42,495 nt of DNA from positions 1-42,495 of IMG/VR virus record IMGVR_UViG_3300027759_000159; one strand, 5' to 3'. Shown here in pieces: positions 6,311-18,300 of this stretch. The notes under the pieces are model-generated. The model saw only the letters and a list, made by a program, of their open reading frames with translations, was not told the origin of the DNA and did not search any database. The translations under genes and the position numbers were made by a program. The DNA comes from a virus. Position 1 is the first letter of the stretch. Every line of letters starts with the position of its first letter.

Positions 6311-9300
6311 TTATCGTCCCTGTAAAAACCTTGCACATATAGTGTCAGTTTCATTGAGTGGCAAGTCTGGTGTTGCTAAATTATACCAAGTGTGTGCTCG
6401 TTTAACTAAAATAGCTACCTCGTAACCAGTAGGTGGTGCTGTGTTAAACTCCACAGTAACAGGATTATCAGCAGTGATCGTGTAGTCAGTATCAGGAATT
6501 CTGGTTCCACCTATGTATACTTCTACTGACTCATCACGTGTTGCACTGGGCTCTTGACTGATATCAATGTCAGCGGTAAATTCAACAGTTGTTCCGTCAC
6601 CTAGGTTTACACCAGACTCTAGCGGGTTGGTTATGTTTGATACAATATAATTCTGGCAAGTAAGTGGCATTAAGTTTTCACGTCCCATGTTGTAGACCGC
6701 TGTGCCCGCTGTATGGGTAGTGATTGCTGTTCCTGCCGTGCCACGTAGCAGTCCACTCACTGTGTTGGCCACAGTGTCTCTGTGACGATACATGATCCGT
6801 TCACCGTCGATGGTAAGAATTCCCCAAATGTTTGCGGCTCCGTCAGTTACTTCCCAGTAATCGGTATCAGTTGGCAAGTTTCCAACAGTAGGTGCAATGG
6901 CTTGATAAAACCCATTACCATACATGACCACATCACCAACGACATAAGAAATGTTATTGTTGTAAGAGGTGGCAAGATTTGGGTCGCCTAATACGGTTGC
7001 ATCCTCTACATAGATTATGTCATCTAGTATCTCAACTGGCTGAACTAAAGTGGTCGTAGTGCCGGGTGTTATTCTATAGGTAGCTTGAACTTGACGCATG
7101 TCTTGGAATATGCGGAAAGCAGTTGGATTTGGTACTACCCTATTGGTAAAAAGCGTGGCCGCCAGCACATCTGTTGATACAATAGTCTGTCCTGAAATAG
7201 TTATACTGGTGCCATTTAGCACATAATCGATACCATTAAACAGCCAATAACCATTCAGTGACACTAACAATCTTTCTGGATTGACTATTTCACGACCAAG
7301 ATCAAAGGTATTATTGTTGATTGAACCAGGACCTATAAACACTTCAGTCAACAAGCCTTGTTCAGCAGTGTCGTTCCAAGTTATTATGTCAATACTGTCG
7401 CCGACAACTGGTATGGTGCCAGGTAAGAATGTTAACGAATTGTTGTATACTCGATATCCACAATCAGTTGCAACCGACAACAATATTTTAGATCCAATCA
7501 CCGGAGCAGTGGTAAACGTTATGGTTCTATAATCTGATATTCCATCGTAGGCGTCAACTACGTAGTCTATGTCTTGAATTAATTTAACATTATCAACAAA
7601 TACAAATACATCGTTGTCAGACACAAGTGCAGGATTATATCCGTAGCTGTTGGGCAACTGGTATACATCTGTAACTCCGTCGCCTAGGTATTCACTACCT
7701 TGATAAGGATTCAATCTATTGCCGTTAATTGATACAATAATATTAACTGCGTTGGTTCCTTGCATACTATTAACCAACTCGATGGTGGTAGCACCAGTGA
7801 ATACGACACTTTGGGCCAAGGGCAGGCTCCAACTATGAGTTATACCATCAACTGCGTACCCAAGCACAGCTAGATTGATACGTGCAGTATTGTCATATGT
7901 TGTGTCAAAAGTAACAGTAGTCGATCCACCACTGCTGGCAACAGTATAATCGGTTCCGTCAATCAGTTGGGTCTCACCGTTGAAAATCAATATCTCATAG
8001 ACAACAGCACCACCTGATATTAATGTCCAACCAACCAAATTAACTGGAGGATTTCCTATGTTAAGATCTATTGTGGATTGATAAAACTCACCGTTATAAG
8101 AAACCACATCACCCCAGGTATATGTTGTGGCAATATTGTAAGTAGATGGTGTTGCAAATGGTACAGTTACTTCGTCAAGCACCGCTTGATTATATGTGTT
8201 GAGATACAGTTGGTTACCGCCACCAACTCCGGTCACATAAAGAACTATAATATCACCGTCAGTTTCAGTCAGCCCTAATGTGACTTCATAGTTAGCCCAA
8301 TCAAAGTTAACTGGTTGAATAGCCAATCCTAATGTTGCATTAAACACAACTACAGTAAACGGATACTCTAATAACCCAGCAAAACTCAATACAGGATTTG
8401 CTGAATCGTATACATATCTTTGAGAAACAGCAGGAAATCCATGGCCAAGCCCGGTGTTATCAAATCCAGGGGCAGTATAAACACGGAAATCTAAAGTGTC
8501 GAATTCACTGCCGGGTACCAACTCTTCTGGTGCGTAGCTGCTGAACACATCTATGTAGCCACCGCCGTCCACGTTGATGTCTGTGGGTCTGAATCCCAAG
8601 AACGGGTCTAGATATGAACTTGAGTAGTTGGCATCTAACAGGGCAGGATCGTAAGTTGGAAAACCTTCTGGGCTGATACTGATATTGTCAAACGGATTAA
8701 TATCATAGTTGCCTACATCATATCCAGTGTTGTATGAAAAGTCCAGGGCATATACTTGAACGCCAGGATAGTTCAACCCATCTATCAACAATGGTAAACT
8801 ACGGCCAGGTTGGTTAACTGTGGGCAGATAAAAACCTTGTGTTCGATTGATACCGCTCAATATGCTGGCTGGTACTCTACTCCATTCTTCAATGATAAAC
8901 GGATTGTAAAAATTTACGGGTTCTAACGTAATTGACTGTAACACCGCACGACTAATTGTTACTGTATTGTCAACGTCGTTGATTTGAGTCACAGTTGTAT
9001 CAGCTGGAATTCCAAGTCCAGTTACAATCATACCTGTGGTTAGTCCTGTAGTTGACAGCACAGTCAATGTGTATGCTCCAGCAGTTCCGGTTGAATCAAG
9101 CACGATTGGTGTGTTGATTACTGTGTCAATAGCTTGCCAGACAGTATCGGCAAATCGAACTTGAGTATCTGCAGGATAGTTAGCTATCAAATAGTTCCAA
9201 TCAGTGATAGTGCTCAAGTATTCATAGCGGTCATACTTGATAGTCATGTTGAATTCGCGCACAAGAGGATTACCCATGTTGGCTCGTGCTTGAGCCCCGG

Positions 9301-12300
9301 TCCCGCTGTCGCTTACAAATGTTATTACAGGGTTAGTAGAATAACCAGAACCTTCGTTGACAACGTTGACTGCTATCACTTGTAACGAGGAATTAATAAC
9401 TGCTACCGCCGTAGCCGGTGTTCCAACATAGGTCAATCTAGCTGTTCCGACCAGTTGGCTACCTGTAACAAAGTCCGGCGGAACATCAGCAGAAGTTCCA
9501 GCTACAGTTACTGAATATAAATTGGATCCGTAAAATACCTGTTGTCCTACTGTATATGCAGTATTAGCTGTCCACTCAGTTCCAACAACAACTGTTGGTT
9601 CTGCGGCATATCCTGATCCGGTAGCAGTGACGCTGATTGATATTAAACTCAACAAATAATTGTTAAACCATTCTTGCCAAGGTGTTGTTGCCCAAATTTC
9701 AGCATCAGCTGGTGTGTCTGCAATGTCACTGGCTTGGCCAGTTCCTGTTGCAGTGCTCTTGGTATACGGTAATAAAATCGGACTAACATATTGTGGTATT
9801 TCCAACGTGGTATCGTAATATGATGGATTGTCAAAGTCTGTGGCAAATCCAGGATAGTCGTCTTGACCATTATAAACTAAATTAAATTGTTTGACCTGCA
9901 CATGATATGGCTTGACTTCCTGCAAGTAATCTGACACAAAATCTTGATTGTCTCGGCGATAGGTCGGAAACGGCAATAATGCTCTAATGTCGTGACGGAT
10001 ATTGACAAGGCTGGTTTTCATTAACCAGTCTGGAGCTTGTTCCTCGGTCAGGATAAACTTGAACATTAAAATCAGTAACTGATTCTTAAAAATTGCCAGG
10101 TCATCTATGAATAGTTCGTCATTGATTGCCTGTATGATCTTCCGCGTTTCTATTACCGGTTCTTGATCATAGTATTGAGCGTCATATACTTCGGCATCAA
10201 ACCCAAAACGTCCTGCAGCATAATCCCACAATGTGTTATCAAAAGCAATGGTTCCATCTTGTAGTCCAACACGTTCCCACCCAACTGTGGTTTTAATGTA
10301 AATTTCCCATTTATTTTGTGCATTGGCTGTGACTTTGACACTGGCTCCTACGGCCACGTCAAGTGTTACAAGACTTGAATAATTTGGAACTTGGGCAACT
10401 GGTGTTGTTGATGAGTTATAACCTAGTTTGTACCAGTCGATGTGATTCCAGTAATTTTTTGTATTGAAATTTTGAATTCTAACCAACTGCGGAACTCTAG
10501 GAGCGGCCGAAGCATTGGATTCCAACACAACTTCATAAATTGTCCAAGCGCCATTGTAGGTGCTGTCCGACAAAATCAAATACTTGTATCCCAATGGGAC
10601 TTGATAAAAATTTTGATAACTCAACTGTTCAATATTGTCCAATAATTTGTTGTATTGTTCACTGCCAGCGGCTGGGATAGGTTCGCTAGAATTTAACAAT
10701 ATAAATCTGCGTTGTTCGACAATGGGCAAATACTTTAGTATTTCGTTGGTTCTTGTCAGGTAGTTTTCTAATGCCATTAAGCGATCAACAAACAAACTTT
10801 GACGAGGACTAAATGCTACCCCATACTGTTCAGGAGGACTCAAGAATGGATCTGGAACCTGTGCACCATTTTGATTGTATCCACAGAAACTGTCTTGTAA
10901 CTTTTGATACAGATTATCGGCAAGGAAACTGGTTGGATCACCGTCGGCAATTAATTGGAATTCAGTATGAATATTGGCATCTGACAATTCTTGTGAAAAA
11001 TCTACGTGCAGTATAGTGTCAGATGCCGAAAGATATTGCGACCCATTATAGATTGCCACTGTGCTGGCATCAAGTGCAGCAATGTAAGGTATACCACTAC
11101 TGCGTGGCTCTTCGATATATCTAGCAATACCAGTGGTGCTGAGAGTTTTGCCTTCATTAACGGCAATGGTTGTAATTCCTGAAACCCAGAAATAATAAAC
11201 AGTTTCAAATGTACCAGTTGCAGTTAAATGAGCTCGTACTGAATAGCTAGTGGTATTTAATGGTGTTCCTTCTCCGGTGTAGGTTGCTGGCGGAGTTGAA
11301 CTGGCAACCCATTGATAGATATCTACTGTGCTGCTAGGGAATAACTGTCCCCAACGACGGCTAGCATACACAATGTCATCTTGATTTGGGTCAATAAATC
11401 GTGCATTTGTAGTATCCCACCAAATTGTTCCTACCCGTTCAGATCCCCAGAAGTTACCAATATTGTTAATCGAGCCAGTGTTATATTGAGCTGGATTTAC
11501 TTGGCCAATGAAATCAATATTTTGTCTAGCCGCTCCTAATATTTTACCTTGTAATGGATCAATAAAATCAAAGAAATAAGTTTCTTGGCTTTGCAATTTG
11601 TTATACATGTATACGCTGTTTAACAACGCAACATCAACCACTGGTTGTTGGCTGTGCAATATTTTCCAAGCAGGCAATCGGTCTGGATTAACAAGCTGCC
11701 CAACCCGTCCATAGTTATCAGCTCCGGTTGGGCTTCCTACCAGCAACTTACCAGTGGTATAGTTAACAGCCGCACCCCATTGATCCAGTGGATCTGTCAA
11801 GTTATCGTATATTTGTTGACCAAATACAAACTTGCCAGGATTTGTTACAGTATCTGTGGCACTAGGCAAGTAATCAAAAGTATAAACTACACCACTTTCT
11901 AAAACAGCATTGAAGAATGTAGTGCTACGGTCATCAAAGTATGTGGTTCCGTTATCAAAAATTACAGCTTCGTACAAATTACCGCGTGGTGCGCCAACAA
12001 CTAATGTTGACGCTGTTGTGTCGATATTTAGGGCGGCGCCAAAGTTTGCCCCAGCAGATGGGTTTGGACTGGTTATAGTTTGCGTATAGGCATACGTGTC
12101 AAACCCAAGATCGTCAAATGCTGTGCCACTTGTTCCGGGCCATACTGTTAATCTGTTGTATGCATCAGCTGCCGCAACATTTACTATGCTAATGGTCAAC
12201 AAGCCGTCGGCAACTGAGGCGATAACATTGGGTATCTCGGCCGCAACAATTGCCTGTGCTAGTCCGGCCGCTGTATTGTTAGGACCAGCAGGAACTGCTA

Positions 12301-15300
12301 CTGGAGTGTTGTTGATTCTTATCGTATCGCCAGCAGTTAAACTTGGGTTGGCATTAATGGATGTTATTGTTCCATACACGCGAGCTTGATTGACATTTCG
12401 TTGTACCGACCCAGCGCCAACTGTAACAGTTCCATCTACAGGAGCACCTGTGTAAATGCTACAATTATTTGGACAAACATCAACTGCGGAACCAAACGCA
12501 GATTCATCATAGGGTGCGTCTGGTACTATTTTTTGTACCTGAGTAAAAATATTACTTTCAATTTGTAGTATATCGCCTACATTTAAAGTGACATTTAATA
12601 ATACATCACCACCAACGACTGTAAATTGTCCATCAATGTATTGAGCAGTGTTGGTCAAATACACATTATTTAAAATCACTGCGACCGGATCTTGATACCC
12701 ACCTGGCAATGTATAGCTGAGTTGGGTAGTGTCACTTATGATGTAGCGAATTACACTACGATCAAACACATATACAGATCCAGAATTTACACCAGGATCT
12801 GATTCGTCATCGCTGGCACCAATTATGATCTGACGACCGTCGGTTGTGGTATGAATACTAGATCCAAATCTCGAAGCTGCAGGGCCTTCAATGGCTGCCA
12901 TTGGTTGCCAATAAGTTCCAGTTATTACTGTAATTGCATTGTTAAGGCCTGGTGCAGCTGTAAATGTTATTGGATAATCACCCGAAGCAGTAAACGTATA
13001 ATCAACATCAGGCACCTGTATTACCTCATTGACATATACAATAAAACTTTCAATATTGTCAGCAGTATACAAGTACGGTCCTAGGTCAAATACCGTTTCA
13101 ATGCCGTCACCGACAAAATCTTGTTGAACTTTCCGAGTTACAATTAATTTTTCGTCTGGTGGTGGAATACCTGCCAAATTAATCACGGTGCCGGCTACGC
13201 TATAATCAGTACCAATGGTCAAGAGATTATTGTTTAATACCACGGCCAATTGTAATTCGTTATCAAATTCAATTATGCCACCTATATTATAAACTTGATA
13301 AACGCCAGGGGTAATAAATTGTGCTGATTGCCCAGGTATAGTTACACGACCATAAGGATAAACTTTATTTTGTCCTGGTGCTGAAACATACATCCATTGC
13401 TCGTCTTGGCTTATAGCGACACTATATCCAAATTCAGCATTGCTAAAATCACCATCAGGTGAAGTTAGTAATTGACGTTCTTCAAATGCTGTGCTGCCTG
13501 TGGGCCGATATATTGCTACTGCATAACCTTGGTTACTTTTACTTGCACTGGCGCCGGCTATGGCCCAATTTTGATAGCCAATTTGAATAGCATTTCCGAA
13601 CCCAAGTGTGTCGGCTGCATTTAATAGTAGAATAGAATTTTCAGAATAGTTGTTGTTGTCATCTTTAACATAGGTATAGATGGCACCGGTAGCATCGTCG
13701 CCACCGGTTGGAGCTCCTATCATGGCAATAATATTTTGATATCCTTGTGCAACAGAACTGCCATATCCTGAATTAGCCACAGGAAGTGTCGGTGTTACAG
13801 CACCAGCATCAATGAACGGATCAGTCTTTTCCAAAACTTCCCAACGCCCGGCACCATTGTCGTCTACCCAAACTCTGGCACCCGGTACTAATGCATCTGT
13901 GTAGGGAAGATTGAGCACATCACTGGCCTGGCCAACACGCATTGTCTGTAGGCTAAATCCCAGGCCTGAGCCAGTTACGGTATTTGTTATAGTTAATGCT
14001 ATAGCAATTGATGTTAGGCCTGGGCGTGCCAAAACACGATACACTCCATCAACTGTGGTATCTAGGAATCTAATTATAACTATGTCACCTACTGCTAGCC
14101 CGGGTGGTTGGGTAAATGTTATGATTGTGGTGCCATTGAGATTTGGCGTGGCAGAACTTATATACCCTGGAACTTCTGTGCATCTATACACATTCCAGTC
14201 GTAGGCATTGCTCTTTGCTGCCCATACTGTGGTTCCAATTCCGATAGTGTTTAACACACCGTCGGCTAGTCCTAGTTGACCGTCAAGGTCAAATACAGTT
14301 ATGTCTACATCATTTAAATTTACATATCCTGCGCTGGGCAATGCAGAATCTGCAACTGGCATAAAGGCAGTTGGAAAAATATCTGGGCTTGTTACATTAT
14401 AACTTTCTCTCCATAAATCTTCATACAGTATGGTCTGATCTGCTACACTAGATTCTTGTGGGGCAACAATTTGTATCATTGCCGGGTTTGCTGTTAGCAA
14501 TGCTTCGTTGAGACGCATTTCAATAAATTGACGATTGGCATTGGCACCATATATTCCACGCTGGATACCCCAGTTCTCATATACTTGATATTGTGCAGTT
14601 TCTTTATTGAGATTGGTATTGGTTAACAATCGCACACTGTTGAGAGTACCTTTGTCTTTGATCAACTGTTGATAAAGATTAACTTGACTTATGTCAGTTA
14701 AATTCAAATCAACCATATACTGACGTGGTCTAAATCCAATCAATCCAAAGGCAAATAAATCTTGTTCAAGTTGTAGGTTGGATTGATTGACATCGTAACT
14801 GTTGGCCAGTTGGTTGGCCAATAATGGAATATTTTGTAATAGCCCGCCTTGGATTTTAGTGTAATTGCTTTGTGACCAAAGAGATTGATTCCACTGTGTA
14901 GAAGGTTGCACAATGTCAAGGGCTTGCCAATAGTTGTTTTTGTAAATGACAATTTCGCCTTTGGTATATTTTTGCAAAGGTTGCCATTCTTTTACTGTTT
15001 GTGTGTTGTTGTTTATAAATCCTTGTGCGTCTAACTGTCCGTTCCATTCAGCGGCAACTGTTGCTATAACCGTAACACGGCTTTGTCTTGCACCAGTGGC
15101 TGGATCATACAATAGGTCACCAAACACACTGACATTGTCTAAAATAACCAAGCTCTCATAACTGGTTTGGCGTAGCGCAATATAACTTATAGTTTGTTCA
15201 TTTAAACTGTTTACTCTAAATGTGTTCTCATAACGATCTATCACCAACTGAGCCGTAGGAATTGTAGTTCTGTTTTGATCTAGAATTAAATTTTCTGGGG

Positions 15301-18300
15301 TTTGTGTAACAATTGAATCAACCACCGCTTCAGGGGTAATCAAGGTCAACTGTTGAGCTGTGGGATTTAAACTGATCACACTGCCGGTCATCCATCCTTG
15401 GTTGGCCCAATACAAATATTCCTGGACCATTTGGTTCCAGTCTAGTGTTTTACCGTTCTCTCTGGCATCAAAAACTAGACCTTGACTTTCTAACAAGGCG
15501 CCGTAGCTCAACAAGAAGTCGGCCACAACCGTTTGATTAGTAAACACATATCCATACGGTACCTGCACAATGTTTTGACTGTATGTAGTTGGCACAGTAA
15601 CTCTGGTACCGCCAGCGGTAATAACCCGTGTTGGTCCTCCAGTACGGCTGGCTAATATTTCAAAGTATGGATTGGTTAAACTATATCCAGTAACCGACCA
15701 TCCACCTGCAACAACTTGAACAATAACAGCACTGTATAAAGTTTGACTGAATGGCTGGTTCTTGTATACCAATAAATTGTAACTGTTGTCCGGGATCAGC
15801 AGACTACTGTTTGTGCTGTCAGGACTGGCTGTTTCTGCAATAATTTCAAGGTATTGTTTGTCTGTGAATGTGCCCATTCTGTAGCACAGTCTTACGTCTA
15901 GTAGAGACAAGTCTTCGGTCAGCTTGTTGGTCGAGTTAACTCCCAACTGACGGTTATAGTCAACAATCCAATCAATGTAACTGGCTTTACTAAGGCCATT
16001 ACCGTACACTTGCACACCATTGGCATCTAGTCTATAACGTTGATTATATAAGAATTGTTCAAGGTCTACATCATACTTGTAAAGATCTCTATCAGCAAAT
16101 AAGCTAAAGAACTCAGCTGGGCGTGTGAGTGCCAACAATCTCATAACCGCAAACGGAAATGCCGAACTGGTACGCCAAGTGTATTCGACTGGTCCTTCGT
16201 CGCCGAACACCCAGCTCTTTTGCCATTGGCTTGAATCGTATTGCCCTACTACACTGAAGAACGGGCTTAATAATCGGCCTTCCGTGTCAACAGGTATTAC
16301 TTGACTCAACCCAGGTCTTGCATATTTAGGTAGGTAATACGTACCAGCAGGATCTGCTACTTTTCCAGCGGCTAGATCGTCCCACAACACCAAGTTACCC
16401 GAGGTATAAGGAGCAGGACCATACACTTCAGTCCACCAGGTGGGCTCTTGACTAAACCCTAACATTTCCCACGGTGTAGTCTGAGGAGTTGGCGTGTCGT
16501 AGAAATATTGATAAATGCCGCGCCAAGCGCCAACCGGCAGAGGTGGTTCATTGGAACTGGTTGAGCCGCTGAGTCTATTACCTGCAGCACTGTAATTCCA
16601 TGTAAATTGATTTGAAGAACTATATGTTTGTTCAGAATAAGTCAGTTTATTCCAACCCAACCAACTCAAGAAGCTGGGTGCTAATATTTGATTGATCTCA
16701 GAAAGACTATAACCAGTTGATCTGAACTGTCCGGGTGTAACATCAGTTATGGTCAATGGTATATCTGATTTAATTTTTAAGTTGTTAAAAATTCTAGTTT
16801 CAAATTCCAGCAATAGTTGATCTCTAAAGTCTCCAAAGGCCAATGTAAGGCTTCCGTCGTGTCCTTGGATAACCAGTTGTGGATTATCTACTGTAGAATT
16901 AACATACGTGTAGTCAGGGTAAATTTTGGGCTGGAACGCAGGATACAGTCCTAACTTGGTAGGAGTATTGGGAACAAACGTTCCATAGGTAGTGGCATAT
17001 TCCTGGATGACGATTACATCGCCTACTGCCAGCGGCACAGTTATAGTCAGTGTCGGAGTGTCGGTGCTGACAACGTAGTCATAACCAAATTGTAAAAGGA
17101 CGTCATTGACATAGACCAATACACTTTGATAGTTTGAACTGGTAAAGTTGTAGGTCGTATTGAGATTAAATGTTGGTGTCGAAATTAGTGAATAAGTTGT
17201 TGTGGTTGCGGTATATACTGGATTGGCCGGCAACATATCTGTCCAGTAAAACGGATTTGTTTGTATACGTCCAGCAATTAACTGCGTAACAATGTCTGTC
17301 AGCATTGCTGGAATTGTGTAATTTGTATAATCTGTGGTTACTGCGGCATTCAGCAGTTGTGCTTTATACTGTTCGTATTCTCTACTGCTGTAGGCCAATG
17401 AATCAAAAATATTGTATTGTTTTGATCTCATGAAATAACCAGCCAGGGTCATTGGCGCACTATTTTGTATAATGTTGGTGCCGTAAGGAATAATGTTACC
17501 CAAGTCTCGGGTATTATTATTACCATTGATTGGGCCAACCAAACCTAATAGGTTTTCACAGATTGATTCGTAGTGTGTTCTAGCAGTGCCTACTGTAAAG
17601 TAAGGACTATTAACGTTGAGTGGATTGTTTTCAAGATTAATAGGAACTTGATAAAATGCCACTTTACTGGCCTGGTCACTCAGCACAAGAACTTCAATAA
17701 TGTCACCCGTGGCAAACGCTGTGCCATTGTTGTAGCTGGCATCCGTCCAGGTTATTGTGGTACTGTTAGAGGTGGTTGATACTGAATATTTGTAGGATTC
17801 TTGAAACTCGCTACTCACATATAATTGAATGCCTGGCACAATTGTGTTAGGTAATGCAGCCACATCAAGTTGTAATGGGCGGCCATCATAACTGAATTGG
17901 AATTGCTGTCTTGCCCGGCTTGGAACCGCTGCAGTCTGCCATCCTAGTTCACGGGTGTAGGTAACTCGATCCTGGTACTGTCGAACAAACCCTAAACTGA
18001 CATTTTCAGTATAGCCCACACTATCTACAGTGTAGTTAAAGATGTCAGTGTATAAGTTATTGTCAAATACTATGTCACCAATGTTGGACAAACTTAAATA
18101 TTTAATGGCAAACCCTAACACAGGGTCTTTGCCATTGGTTGATGGAGCATACGAAAATAATTTAGATCCTGTGAAATCACTGCTAGGATATACAACAGGA
18201 TCAGAAAAACTCACACCATTGGAATCATACACATCAAACAATGGGGCTTGATTAGTTGAAGTCTTTTGTTGACTGCGAATCCAGTTAACTCCGTCAAACC

